DNA of 64,000 bases. It comes from Phycisphaerales bacterium. Its GTDB lineage: Bacteria; Planctomycetota; Phycisphaerae; Phycisphaerales; UBA1924. The DNA lies in the NCBI GenBank assembly GCA_035627955.1, contig DASPKU010000007.1, positions 305,039 through 369,038 of the forward strand, read 5' to 3'. Below are positions 16,467 to 25,526 of the stretch, in pieces. A program made the position numbers and the translations under genes. The notes beneath the pieces are model-generated. The model was not told the DNA's origin. It ran no database searches and saw only the letters and a program-made list of their open reading frames with translations. Positions within the stretch are counted from its first letter, which is position 1, and every line of letters starts with the position of its first letter.

Positions 16467-18629
16467 TCAGCAGGTGCCGCCGCCCAGGACGCGGAAGAAG
16501 GCCTCGATGTCCTGATCGGTTCCGGTGTCGCCGTCGCCGTTGAAGTCGGCGCCCTGGCAGAAGCAGCTCTCGCAGCAGTTGCCGCCCAGGCAGGAGAAGA
16601 AGGCCTCGATGTCCTGGTCGGTGCCGCTGTCGCCGTCGCCGTTGAAGTCCTGCGGGCCGCACTCGTCGCCGGGGCAGCCGCCGCCCGGGGGGACGACGTC
16701 GACGACGACGGTGTCGGTGGAGATGCCGGAGTTGTTATCGAAGACGGTGAGGGTGATCGTGTGCGAGCCCTGGGTGAGGTTGACGTTGCTGGTGGGGCTG
16801 CTGGTCTGGGCGAGGGTGGTGAAGCCCTCCTGCCAGCGGTAGATGGTGAGGGAGCCGTCGCTGTCGGAGCTGGCGGAGGCGTTGAGCGTGACGGCCTCGG
16901 AGCCGCTGTTGTCGGTGTCCACGACGGTCTGGTCGGGGCCGGCGTTGGCGGTGGGCAGGGCGTTGCGGCGGCCGGTGTCGCCATCGGTGGAGGTGAAGCG
17001 GAAGTTGGGGTCGTCGGGCTGGATGACCTTGAGGAAGTAGTAGTACGTGGTGCCGGGGTTGGCGGTGGTGTCTTCGAAGGAGGTGGTGCCCGCGGGGAGC
17101 GAGGGGCTGACGTTGGTGCCGCCGAAGGTGGCGTTGCTGGTGTTGCGGTAGACCTGGTAGGCGGTGGCGTCGGGGATGGAGCTCCACGTCACGCGGACCT
17201 TGTCGCTGAAGGTGCCGTCGGTGGCGCTGGGCGTGAGGTTGGTGGAGCGGACCGAGATGTTGAGCTTGTAGAGCTGCACGGTGGCGAGGGGCCCCGCCTG
17301 GGAGACGCGCACGTAGGTGGTGCCGTTGGCCACCATCAGCCCGGAGATGGACTCAACGAGGCCGGCGGCGGACTCGTTGTTGGTGCGGAGCACGGTGGTG
17401 CCGTTGGACTTGAAGACGGTGAGCAGCAGGTCGGTGGCGGCGAGGGCGTTCTCGTTGGCGCCGGCGGAGCAGGACCCGTTGGCGTTCTGCTGGCCGTCGA
17501 GGTAGGTGGTGCCGTGGGGGGTCAGGGTGATGTCGACGAGGCGCGGGTCCTCGACGGTGAACTTGAACCAGTCGACCTCGCCGAAGGCGTCGAGGCTGAG
17601 GGTGGCGGCATTGGTGACGGTTGGGGCGGGGACGTTGCCGAGGATGAGGTTCTGGCCGGGGACGAGGGCGCCGAGGTCGGTGGCGCCGGCGGCGTTGTTG
17701 TTGGGCTCAAGGGCGTCGCCGTAGCTCTCGTGGCCGGCGCGGATTTCGTCGAGCTGGGGGCCGTCAAAGTTGGTGGCGAGCAGGGGCTCCATGAGCTTGG
17801 TGGAGTTCATGGGGCAAACGTGGGCGAGGCCCAGGCCGTGCCCGTGCTCGTGCATGATGACGTTGCGGAGGAAGAGGTAGGTGCCGCCCGGGGAGTTCCA
17901 GTTCTCGGCGGAGTCCATGACCATGTCGCCGTTGTCGGGGAAGGAGTTGTACGCCAGGACGTTGCTGTTGTTGTCGATGGGGTGCATGGCGATGCGGACC
18001 ATGCCCCGGTTGGTACCGCTGCCGGTGCCCCATGCGGCGCCGTCGTCCCAGTCGTTGGCGCCCATACGCACGCGGGTGTAGGTGAGGCCGGTGAGGGCCT
18101 CCCAGCGGGCGAAGGAGTTCTCGAACTGCGTGACCCAGGTGGTGCGTCCGCCCAGGCCGGAGAAGAGCTGGTCCATGCGCTGGAAGAGGATGTTGGGCGA
18201 AGTCGCCTCGCTGGGGATCTGGCCGTTGGCCGGGATGCTCAGGCCGTCGGGCGCGAAGCTCCAGGTGATCTGGAGGCGGTCGCCGGGGTTGCCGACGGAC
18301 CAGCGTGTACCGATCTGGTAGCGGCTCTGATAGCCGTCAGCCATGGCGGCGTTCACCGCGGCCATGACCTCGGGGCTGGTGCCGTCGGCGAAGCACGCGG
18401 CGATGGGGCCGCGGTCGTCGGGATCGCCGCTCTCGAGAATGCCAAGGACCTTGTTGACGACCATGGGGCCGCGGATCTGGGAATGGGTGCGGCCGTCCTG
18501 GAAGGAGACGTCGAAGGCGTTGAAGTCGACGGGGGCGTGCTCAAGAGGGCCGGCGAGGGCGGGAGTGGCGATGCCGGCGAGTGCCAACAGAATGAAGGGC
18601 GCGAAACCGCGCGTGTAGCTCGTGGTCAT
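16467..18629 (-). CDS. Secreted matrixin-like metalloprotease with FnIII/PKD domains and dockerin-like tag
   Basis: 720 residues from the ATG at 18629 (GGAGAC upstream; signal peptide TRGFAPFILLALAGIATPALA). The metzincin zinc site HEHGHGLGLAH covers residues 260-270 and is followed by a PMNSTKLM Met-turn, as in M10 matrixins. After it come a jelly-roll or PPC-like segment (WFKFTVEDPRLVDITL), a fibronectin type III domain (KVRVTWSSIPDATAYQVYRN) and a PKD-like domain (ANAGPDQTV...DSDGSLTIYRW). The tag has DFNGDGDSGTDQDIEAFF, CLGGNCCESC, DFNGDGDTGTDQDIEAFF and terminal GGGTC. It is probably an extracellular endopeptidase. It is the first gene of the four-gene tagged run in transcription order. 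Confidence 0.92.
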   Translation of the reverse strand: MTTSYTRGFAPFILLALAGIATPALAGPLEHAPVDFNAFDVSFQDGRTHSQIRGPMVVNKVLGILESGDPDDRGPIAACFADGTSPEVMAAVNAAMADGYQSRYQIGTRWSVGNPGDRLQITWSFAPDGLSIPANGQIPSEATSPNILFQRMDQLFSGLGGRTTWVTQFENSFARWEALTGLTYTRVRMGANDWDDGAAWGTGSGTNRGMVRIAMHPIDNNSNVLAYNSFPDNGDMVMDSAENWNSPGGTYLFLRNVIMHEHGHGLGLAHVCPMNSTKLMEPLLATNFDGPQLDEIRAGHESYGDALEPNNNAAGATDLGALVPGQNLILGNVPAPTVTNAATLSLDAFGEVDWFKFTVEDPRLVDITLTPHGTTYLDGQQNANGSCSAGANENALAATDLLLTVFKSNGTTVLRTNNESAAGLVESISGLMVANGTTYVRVSQAGPLATVQLYKLNISVRSTNLTPSATDGTFSDKVRVTWSSIPDATAYQVYRNTSNATFGGTNVSPSLPAGTTSFEDTTANPGTTYYYFLKVIQPDDPNFRFTSTDGDTGRRNALPTANAGPDQTVVDTDNSGSEAVTLNASASSDSDGSLTIYRWQEGFTTLAQTSSPTSNVNLTQGSHTITLTVFDNNSGISTDTVVVDVVPPGGGCPGDECGPQDFNGDGDSGTDQDIEAFFSCLGGNCCESCFCQGADFNGDGDTGTDQDIEAFFRVLGGGTC

Positions 18630-18939
18630 CGAGAACGTCTCCGTAATGCGAAGCAGGCGGCGGAAACCGCCGCGGAACCCTGAACACCCCTTCCGACCCT
18701 TGCGGGCGAACGACCGCACGGACCGGGAACCCGAATCGGGCAGGGACCAGAATACCGACTTCACGGCCCCTGACGACCCCAACAAAGCCAACATGCCACC
18801 GATTCGGCCGTTCGTCCCCCCCTGTTTCGCCGCCCCCGGGAAAAGACCGATTTATCGGGCGAAGACCCCAATGCCTGTCAAGGGTGGTTCATGCGCGCGG
18901 GCGGGCGTGGCGGCGGCTTGCCCATGTTCACGCCCGTCT
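18630..18939 (-). other. Intergenic region upstream of the matrixin gene
   Basis: 310 bp between the matrixin start and the DUF4340 stop. It must hold the promoter of the matrixin gene; the best -10 candidate on the minus strand is TATTCT near 18750, without a clear -35. I see no gene, repeat family member or strong hairpin. Confidence 0.35.
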
Positions 18940-20223
18940 TCACTCGGGCTGCTGTTGAGGCGCAGGGGCGGGCGCGGGGGTTTCCGTGGGTGTGGGCTGC
19001 GGCGGTGTGGTGGGCGCGGGAGCGGGCGGGGTTGGCGACGTCGGGGCGGGTGGGAGCGGCGCCGTTTCGGGGGTGGGCGCGGGCGGCGGCTCGATGGGCT
19101 TGAGGACGTCCTCGAGCTTGGTGGTGAGGTTGGTGACCTTGTAGTCGGGCAGGATGTAGACCCAAGCGGCGTGGCGCTGGTTGATCTGCGCGGCCTTGGT
19201 CTTCGCGGCTTCGATGGCGGCCTTCGCGGCGTCGTCCGCGGGCGGCTGGGCGGGGTCTTCGTGCGCCGCCTTGATGGACCACCAGCGCTTGCCGTCCTTT
19301 GTGACGGCGGAGGCGGTGATGATGAGGCCGTCGAAGGTGCGGGCCTGGGCGGTGAGCTCGGGGCTGCTCATGTCGATGGTCGAGGCTGGGGCGACGTCGT
19401 CGATGGTGACGCCGGTGAGGGCCTGGGCCACGCGCATGGGCGCGTACTCGTCCTTAAGGGCGCGGCCCTCGGGCAGGTTGTCGAGCTTGAAGGCGGGGTC
19501 GGCGGGGAGGGCCTTGGAGACGGAGACGATCTGGTCGGCGGGCGGTGTCTCTGGCGTTGCGTGTGCGGCCTTGTGGGTGATGGTTGCGCTGCGGACGCGT
19601 TGGAGGTCGAGGTCGAAGGCGGAGCGCGTGACCCACGACATGGGCTCGGGGGTGATGACGAGGTTGCCGGCGGCGAGGTAGCTCTGGGGCTCGCCGCTGC
19701 GGCGGACGAAGTAGCGCGGGCGGGCAAGGGCAGGGTCCTCGCCGCTGGGGGCGCTGGAAGCGTTGCCGATGATGACGCTGCCGAGGGGCTGACCCTGCGC
19801 GTTGCTGAGCTCGATGAGGGCGCCCGCGGCGCCGGGCTTGTCTACCTCGCCGACTCCGATGCGGTCGTAGAGCTCGGGCTTGGCGGTCTTGGTCTCGACG
19901 ATGCGGGCGTCGAGCACCTCCCCGATGAGCTTGCGGACGCGCTCGCTTTCGGCGGGGTAGGCGTGCTTGCTGGCGACGACCCACTGGGGCTTGCCGTCCT
20001 GTTCCTTGGACTCGAGGACGGTCTCGACGGCGCCGCGCTTGAGGCGGACCTTGGCGATTTTGCCGAGCTGCTCGCGGGCCTTGGGGAGGAGGAGCTCGCC
20101 GTTGGCGGCGGCGGCCGCGCTTGAGGAGCCGGCGCGGTCGCCTGAGCGGGAGACAACCACGGCCGCGCCCGCTGCGAGGAGAAGAGCAGCCACAACCAAT
20201 CCGCCGACAGTCTTGTTGTTCAT
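18940..20223 (-). CDS. DUF4340 protein of a GldFG-type ABC system
   Basis: 427 residues with an N-terminal membrane anchor (GGLVVAALLLAAGAAVVV) and an exposed domain with the pattern of DUF4340, including KIAKVRLKRGAVETVLESKE and KPQWVVASKHAYPA. DUF4340 proteins are usually encoded beside GldG-like subunits, as here. The last 65 residues are a Pro/Ala/Thr-rich disordered tail ending in a Gln run. The start at 20223 follows a GGTGAAG sequence. It is last in the operon, 71 bp after gldG. The role is probably periplasmic and accessory to the ABC transporter; the substrate is unknown. Confidence 0.82.
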   Translation of the reverse strand: MNNKTVGGLVVAALLLAAGAAVVVSRSGDRAGSSSAAAAANGELLLPKAREQLGKIAKVRLKRGAVETVLESKEQDGKPQWVVASKHAYPAESERVRKLIGEVLDARIVETKTAKPELYDRIGVGEVDKPGAAGALIELSNAQGQPLGSVIIGNASSAPSGEDPALARPRYFVRRSGEPQSYLAAGNLVITPEPMSWVTRSAFDLDLQRVRSATITHKAAHATPETPPADQIVSVSKALPADPAFKLDNLPEGRALKDEYAPMRVAQALTGVTIDDVAPASTIDMSSPELTAQARTFDGLIITASAVTKDGKRWWSIKAAHEDPAQPPADDAAKAAIEAAKTKAAQINQRHAAWVYILPDYKVTNLTTKLEDVLKPIEPPPAPTPETAPLPPAPTSPTPPAPAPTTPPQPTPTETPAPAPAPQQQPE

Positions 20224-20294
20224 CGCTTCACCGTGTCACTGAATGTACAAACCGCCGTGCATTGACTCCGCGCTTCAGCGTCTCCGCGAGAGGC

Positions 20295-22208
20295 TCATGC
20301 CTTGCGGCGCCTGCGGGCGGCCCTGAACCCGGCGAGGCCCAGTGCGCCCACGGTCACGAGGGCGGGGATGAGGGCGATGTTGATGAGACGGAGCTTCATG
20401 CCGAGGGTTTCGATGTCCTGGCTGAGGCCGTGCTCGACGCGCCGGAGCTGCTTGCGGGTACTGGCGTGCTCGACGCGGAGGTCGTCGAGGACTTTTTGCT
20501 GCTCGGGGGTGAGGACGAGGTTGTTGTCGTCGCTGCCGCGCTTGGCCTGGAGCTCCTCGAGCTTGCGGACGGTGTCCTGGAGCTTGAGGTTGAGGGCCTT
20601 CTGCTCGGCGGCGTACTTCTCCTCGGCCTCGCGCTGCATTTTCTGGACGAGGTCGAAGGGGCGCTGCTCGCTGGGCTTGGCGCGGACGCCGATGAGGTCG
20701 CTGCTGCCGCTCATGTTCTCGAGGGCGTTGATGACGAAGTCGGCGTTGTCGGCGAGCTTGGTGCCGAGGTTCTGGCCGAAGAAGTTCTGCACGCGGATCC
20801 ACTGGTTGTCGCTGAGCAGGTCGGCATCGGCGACAAGGATGACGTTGAGCGGGCCCTTCTGCACGCCGGCGGGGACGGCGGGGGTCTCGCCCGCGGCGGG
20901 CAGCCCATTCGGGAAGGCGGTCTCGACCTCGCCGCTGAGGCGGGCGGCGACGACGAGGGGCTGCGTGCCGGCCTGGTAGTGTTCGAGCATGGCCTTGGGG
21001 TCGGGGCCGGTGGGCATGGCGAGCTCCATCACCGGCATTTCCCAGGCGCCGGCGGTGGTGGAGGCGAGGGGGGCGATGGTGGCCTTGGGCTTGCTCGCGG
21101 GCGCCTGGCCTTCGGCGGGCGCGGCGTCGGCCTTGGCGCGGATAAAGCCGCTGCTGGCGAAGTTGACGGTGTTCAGCTGGCCGGTGACGGGGTCGTCCTT
21201 GGTGAGCTGCTCGCGGGTGAGGCCGATCCAAGGGACGTAGGTGACGCGCTCGGGGCGCTGCTGGTTGCCGTACATGACGATTTTGGCGAGGGACTTGTCG
21301 GCGGCGATCTGGCCGCGGACGACCTCGACGCCCCAGGTGTCGAGCAGTTTGGTGAACTCGCTGAAGCGGGCGGTGGGGTCCTGGCCGGCGCTCTCGTCGC
21401 TCTCGCAGAAGGGGTCGACGAAGGCGACGAGGCGGCCGCCCTTGAGGACGTACTGGTCGATGGCGAAGAGGGTCTGGTCGTCGAGGTTCTTGGGGTGGGC
21501 GACCATGAGCACGTTGATGTCGGCGGGGATTTCCTTCTGGGTGCCGGAGAGCTGGCGGAGCTCGAAGGTGCCGCGGATCTGCTCGGCGATTTGCCAGCTG
21601 GGGGTGCGGACGGGTTGGCGGGTGCGCTGGTCGAAAGTGAAGCCGCCGGACATCTGGAGGGGGGTGATGAGGCCGACGACTTTCTTCTTGGGGTTGTTGA
21701 GGGCGTAGAGCATCCGCGAGACGTCGTACTCGAGGAAGCGCTCTTTGCTGGGGTCGGGGCTGAGGAAGGGGATCACCTCGCGGCCATCGGTGGTGTTGGT
21801 GCCTACGAGGCCCAGGTACAGGCTCTTGCCGGGGCCGACGGGGACGCCGGTGACGCCCGCGGCGATGGCTTCGTCCTCGGCCTCGCTGTTGGGCTCGGGG
21901 TCGACGACGCTGAGCTTGATGTTGCCGCCGCTGATGCGGACGTACTCCTCGAGCAGTTCGCGGACGCGCCGGGCGTAGGTCTGCACCTGCGGGGTGCCCT
22001 GGGCGAGCTTGCTGCTGTAGTAGAACGTGAGGGTGACGGGCTCTTCGATGCCCGCGGCGATGTTGCGCGAGCCCTGGGTGAGGGTGAACACCTTGCCCTG
22101 GGTGAGGTCCAGGCGGGTGTTGCGGAGGCCGGCTGTGGCCAGCATGTTCACCGCGAAGAAGAGCACGATGAGGGCGATGATGCCGCCGATCAATCCAGCG
22201 CGTCGCAT
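20295..22208 (-). CDS. GldG-like ABC transporter auxiliary protein
   Basis: 637 residues. An N-terminal transmembrane helix (LIGGIIALIVLFFAVNMLA) precedes a large extracytoplasmic domain of the GldG/ABC-type uncharacterised family (LDLTQGKVFTLTQGSRNIA, VTLTFYYSSKL, YDVSRMLYALNNPKKKVVG). A coiled coil (EEKYAAEQKALNLKLQDTV) near residue 530 leads to a second C-terminal transmembrane helix and a Lys/Arg tail. In Bacteroidetes GldG acts with GldA and GldF in gliding; in planctomycetes the role is unproven. The start is 7 bp after the permease stop, so translation is probably coupled. Confidence 0.88.
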   Translation of the reverse strand: MRRAGLIGGIIALIVLFFAVNMLATAGLRNTRLDLTQGKVFTLTQGSRNIAAGIEEPVTLTFYYSSKLAQGTPQVQTYARRVRELLEEYVRISGGNIKLSVVDPEPNSEAEDEAIAAGVTGVPVGPGKSLYLGLVGTNTTDGREVIPFLSPDPSKERFLEYDVSRMLYALNNPKKKVVGLITPLQMSGGFTFDQRTRQPVRTPSWQIAEQIRGTFELRQLSGTQKEIPADINVLMVAHPKNLDDQTLFAIDQYVLKGGRLVAFVDPFCESDESAGQDPTARFSEFTKLLDTWGVEVVRGQIAADKSLAKIVMYGNQQRPERVTYVPWIGLTREQLTKDDPVTGQLNTVNFASSGFIRAKADAAPAEGQAPASKPKATIAPLASTTAGAWEMPVMELAMPTGPDPKAMLEHYQAGTQPLVVAARLSGEVETAFPNGLPAAGETPAVPAGVQKGPLNVILVADADLLSDNQWIRVQNFFGQNLGTKLADNADFVINALENMSGSSDLIGVRAKPSEQRPFDLVQKMQREAEEKYAAEQKALNLKLQDTVRKLEELQAKRGSDDNNLVLTPEQQKVLDDLRVEHASTRKQLRRVEHGLSQDIETLGMKLRLINIALIPALVTVGALGLAGFRAARRRRKA

Positions 22209-22214
22209 GCGTCG

Positions 22215-22955
22215 TTACTCCGCCTTCTTGGCCTCGAGGACGAGGCTGGTGCCGGCGAGGCACACGGCCATGAGTGAACCGAAGAACACCAGGTCGCGGA
22301 TGTCGACAACGCCCTTGGAGAGGCCGTCGAACCGCGTGAGGAAGCTGAAGCTGGCGACCGCGTCGACGATCGCTGCGGGCGCCCAGCCGCGGAGGAACTC
22401 GATGACGGGGGTGAAGCCGGCGAGCAGCAGGGCGAAGCAGGCGACCACCGTGAGGATGAACGCGACGACCTGGCTCTTGGTGGCGGCGCTGAGGAGCGAG
22501 CCGACCGCGAGGAAGCCGCCGGCCATGAGGACGCTGCCGAGGTAGGCGGTGGCGATGGCGCCGTTGTCGGGCTCGCCGAGGTAGTTGACGGTGACCCACA
22601 TCGGGAAGGTGAGCAGCAGGGCGATCGCGGCGAACACCCACGCGGCGAGGAACTTGCCCACGACCGCGCCCGTGAGGGAGATGGGGAGCGTGAGCAGGAG
22701 CTCGATGGTCCCGGCGCGGCGTTCCTCGGCCCACATGCGCATCGAGACGGCGGGGATCAGGAAGAGGAAGAGCCAGGGCATGAAGCCGAAGAAGCTGCGG
22801 AGGTCGGCCTGGCCGTGGTCCCAGAAGCCGCCCATGCCGCGGTCCCAGGCGAAGACGCCGGCGAGGACAAGGAAGACGACGATGAACACGTACGCGACGG
22901 GGGTGACGAAGTACCCCGACAGTTCGCGTTTGAAGACGGCGGTTGCGCCTCTCAT
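22215..22955 (-). CDS. ABC transporter permease (GldF-like)
   Basis: 246 residues, from an ATG at 22955 with GGAGG 7-8 nt upstream; it overlaps the ATPase stop by 4 nt. Six hydrophobic segments are visible (VAYVFIVVFLVLAGVFA, FMPWLFLFLIPAVSM, WVFAAIALLLTFPMWV, and three more), with the conserved ABC-2 cytoplasmic motif WAEERRAGTIELLLTLPIS. This is the GldF/ABC-2 permease pattern. It should form the membrane channel with the ATPase at 22952. A longer frame exists upstream but only overlaps the ATPase gene. Confidence 0.92.
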   Translation of the reverse strand: MRGATAVFKRELSGYFVTPVAYVFIVVFLVLAGVFAWDRGMGGFWDHGQADLRSFFGFMPWLFLFLIPAVSMRMWAEERRAGTIELLLTLPISLTGAVVGKFLAAWVFAAIALLLTFPMWVTVNYLGEPDNGAIATAYLGSVLMAGGFLAVGSLLSAATKSQVVAFILTVVACFALLLAGFTPVIEFLRGWAPAAIVDAVASFSFLTRFDGLSKGVVDIRDLVFFGSLMAVCLAGTSLVLEAKKAE

Positions 22956-23716
22956 GCCCCCACCTCCTGAAGCTTGCGTTCGTTGCGGCGGCCGGTCATT
23001 TCGCGGAAGACATCCTCGAGCCTGCCGCTCGGGTGCCGCTTGCAGAGCTCGGCGGGCGTCGAGTCGGCGACGACCTTGCCTCCGGCGATGATGATCGCCC
23101 GCGTGCACACGGCCTCCACCTCTTCGAGAATGTGCGTCGAGAGCACGATGGCCTTGCCGCCCGCTCCCGCCATCTCGCGGATGAGGTTGCGGACCTCGTG
23201 CTTCTGGTTGGGGTCCAGGCCGTCGGTGGGCTCGTCGAGGATCAGCACGCGCGGATCATGCAGGATCGCCTGGGCGAGGCCGACGCGGCGCTTGAAACCC
23301 TTGGAGAGCGTCTCGATGGGCTGGCGGAGGACGCCCTCGAGGTTGGCGCGCTTCACGGCCTTGGCGACGGCGTCGCGTCTGGCCTGGGCGCGGAGGCCGC
23401 GGGCGGCGGCGCAGAACTCCAGGAAGGCCTGGGCGGTCATATCGGGGTAGCCGGGGGCGCCTTCGGGGAGGTAGCCGATCTGCTCCTTGGCCTTGAGGGG
23501 CTCCCTGGCGACGTCGTGCCCGGCGACGATCGCTGTCCCGGAGGTGGGGGCGAGGAAGCCGGTGACCATCTTCATGGTCGTGCTCTTGCCGGCGCCGTTA
23601 GGTCCGAGAAACCCGAGCACTTCGCCCGGGCCGACGGTGAAGCTGATGTTGTCCACGGCGAGGATGCCGCCGGGGAAGCGTCTGGTCAGTCCGCGGAGCT
23701 CAATGAGGTTGGCCAT
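22952..23716 (-). CDS. ABC transporter ATPase (GldA-like)
   Basis: 254 residues. Walker A is GPNGAGKST (residues 39-47), the Q-loop region is GYLPEGAPGYPDM, the signature is LSKGFKRRVGLAQA (Lys in place of the second Gly of LSGGQ, common in the ABC-2 class), Walker B is VLILDEPTDGLD and the switch His is in STHILEE. It powers the adjacent GldF-like permease. First gene of a four-gene operon (ATPase, permease, GldG, DUF4340); its stop overlaps the permease start as ATGA. Confidence 0.95.
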   Translation of the reverse strand: MANLIELRGLTRRFPGGILAVDNISFTVGPGEVLGFLGPNGAGKSTTMKMVTGFLAPTSGTAIVAGHDVAREPLKAKEQIGYLPEGAPGYPDMTAQAFLEFCAAARGLRAQARRDAVAKAVKRANLEGVLRQPIETLSKGFKRRVGLAQAILHDPRVLILDEPTDGLDPNQKHEVRNLIREMAGAGGKAIVLSTHILEEVEAVCTRAIIIAGGKVVADSTPAELCKRHPSGRLEDVFREMTGRRNERKLQEVGA

Positions 23717-24037
23717 GACTCCTCTTCTTCTCTGCTGACCGCCGCGCCCCCCTGGGGAGGGAGCGCGGCGGGGTCGCTCACGCTAACAGGCCCGGGCGCG
23801 GGTCCGCAAAGTGCGGCGGCGCCGCGGGATAGAACACATAGGCCGCGCCACCCGACCGTGTCCAGCCCCCTTTGTGAGTGCGGGGACTCTCCGTTGGTGG
23901 CGTTGGGCCCGCCTGTTTTTCACCTTCGGGGCGGGTCTGTTCGGCGTTCCCCACGTCCATGGGGCGCGCGTTCGCAACGTCCAGGCGGCGGCCGTGCAGG
24001 GATGCAGGGCCCCCCGCAGCCAAGGAAGGAAGCCTGC
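23717..24037. promoter_or_regulatory. Divergent intergenic region between the ABC operon and the STAS gene
   Basis: 321 bp without a gene. CCGCCGCGC (23739-23747) pairs perfectly with GCGCGGCGG (23763-23771) just upstream of the ATPase gene, a possible leader hairpin. The rest is GC-rich sequence that should carry two divergent promoters; I cannot name convincing -10/-35 pairs. AAGGAAGGA lies 7 nt before the STAS ATG as its ribosome binding site. Confidence 0.4.
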
Positions 24038-24562
24038 ATGGAGTCCACGGGTACGTCGTTTACCTCCCCCACTGCGACCGGCTCGGCAACGGGCGGGAGC
24101 GCGGTGGCCACGCTGCAGAACTCGGAGGGCACGGTGTTCAGCTTCTCCCGCGTGGGGGACGCGGCGGTGGTGACGCTGGCGTGCCCGGCGGTGCGGGAGT
24201 GGCAGGCGTCGGTGCTGCACTCCTACCTGGCGGACGTGGTGGACCGCAACCGCGGGCGGGCCGTGATCGTGGATGTCGCGGGCATCCAGCAGTTCTCGTG
24301 CGCGTGGCTGAACACCCTGATCAGGCTGACCGAACGGGCGGCCCAGATGGGCGGCTCACTCATGGTGGTGGGCTTCTCGCGCGACACGCGCCGGCTCATG
24401 AAGTCCACCGGCGTGTTCCGGCGGCTGAACGTGATGGGCTCGACGGCGGAGGCTCTGAGCGCGGCGGGGGCGGCGGAGGTGCCCGGGTGGAAGCTGGCGG
24501 TGGCGCGGATGCTGCAGATCCCGCTGGCGGCGGGGGGGAGGGCGGGGCGGCGGGCGGCGTGA
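24038..24562 (+). CDS. STAS-domain protein with altered phosphorylation site
   Basis: 174 residues from the ATG at 24038 (AAGGAAGGA upstream). After a Ser/Thr/Gly-rich start, residues 33-140 follow the STAS (anti-sigma factor antagonist) pattern: GDAAVVTLACPAV, AVIVDVAGIQQFSCAWLNTL and GSLMVVGFSRDTRRLMKSTG. In canonical antagonists the loop reads DSSGL with a phosphorylated Ser; here it is SCAWL (87-91), so the Asp is Ser and the usual phospho-Ser is Cys or Ala. It may bind a partner without phosphoregulation. No anti-sigma kinase or sigma gene is nearby, so its partner is unknown. Confidence 0.8.
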   Translation: MESTGTSFTSPTATGSATGGSAVATLQNSEGTVFSFSRVGDAAVVTLACPAVREWQASVLHSYLADVVDRNRGRAVIVDVAGIQQFSCAWLNTLIRLTERAAQMGGSLMVVGFSRDTRRLMKSTGVFRRLNVMGSTAEALSAAGAAEVPGWKLAVARMLQIPLAAGGRAGRRAA

Positions 24563-24645
24563 GGGGGTGGGGTGGGCTTGCCCAATAGACGAAGCCGGAG
24601 CAGTCGCCCCGGCCTCGCGGTCAACATTGAACATGGAACATTGAC

Positions 24646-25506
24646 TCACTTCACAAACCACATCCACGTGCTGCCCTCTTTGCGGGAGGAGAACCCGTAC
24701 TGCGACTTGAAGTTGGGCTTCTGCACCACGAGCCAGGAGACGCCCGCCCTGAGCGCCATGTCGCGCACGGCGGCCGTGGGCACCGGCCCCGCGGCCATCG
24801 CTGCCTTCAGCTGCTGGGCGAAGGCGTCCATGGCCTGCTGCTTCTCGCCCGCCCTGTCACCCGCCTTGCCCATCCGGGGCTCGCCCTTGAGCAGCTCGTC
24901 GGCCTGACCCTCGACGACCTCGACCCACTCGACCTTGCCGCCCTCGACCTTGTAGCGGTAGCCGGTGCGGTCGCTGGCGAGGTTGCTCTTGACCGTGAGC
25001 AGCAGCCGCAGCTCGGGGTCGTCCTTGTCGCGGCTGACCAGCAGCACCACGCGGGCCGCGGCGGTGAACGCGAGCGAGCCCATGGCGGCGTGCAGGGCCT
25101 TGGCCGCCTCGCTCTTGCGCATGTGGGTGACGAGCACCACCGCCACATCGTGGTCCGCGGCCAGGTCGCTGAGCGGCTTGAGCATCGCCCGCACCTGGGC
25201 GTTGTTGTAGCTGTCGGTGCCGCCCACGTAGGCCGACACCGGATCGACCACCAGCAGCCCCACCGGCTCGCCCGCCGTCAGCAGCTGGGCCAAGTCGCGC
25301 GAGTGCTCGCCGATGATGAAGTCGCTGACGCGGTCCTCGTCGCCGTCCTCGATGATGGCGTCGATGATGTCGATCTTGGACAGGTCGGCGCCCATGGTCT
25401 CCAGGCGCGGGCGGATGGTGTCGGCGGGGTCGTCCTCGGCGGACAGGAGAAGGCTCCGCAGCGGCTCGCCGTGCGGTTCATCGGTGAGCGGGCGGGTGGC
25501 ATCACC
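24646..25506 (-). pseudogene. 5'-truncated RepA-like/AAA ATPase
   Basis: The open frame encodes the C-terminal part of a RepA/KaiC-like (AAA_25) ATPase: LLLSAEDDPADTIRPRLETM, a Walker-B-like GLLVVDPVSAYVG, VVLVTHMRKSEAAKA, a motor-like VVLLVSRDKDDPELRLLLTVK and a small C-terminal domain. The frame is open from 25506, but there is no start codon before the Met at 25395, and the N-terminal part with Walker A is missing. Upstream sequence is an in-frame TAA, then a hairpin and repeat array. I infer that the 5' end was lost by repeat-associated rearrangement. A 249-residue product from 25395 would lack the P-loop and should not bind ATP normally. Confidence 0.65.
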
Positions 25507-25526
25507 TTACTGATGTGACGATACGT

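Noticed and set aside
12073..16515. Very long plus-strand open frame (1480 codons) antisense to tagged genes, and similar frames elsewhere
   Set aside because: The minus-strand genes have signal peptides, known catalytic motifs and normal composition; the antisense frames give Val/Gly/Ala-rich low-complexity protein and arise from high GC and codon bias.
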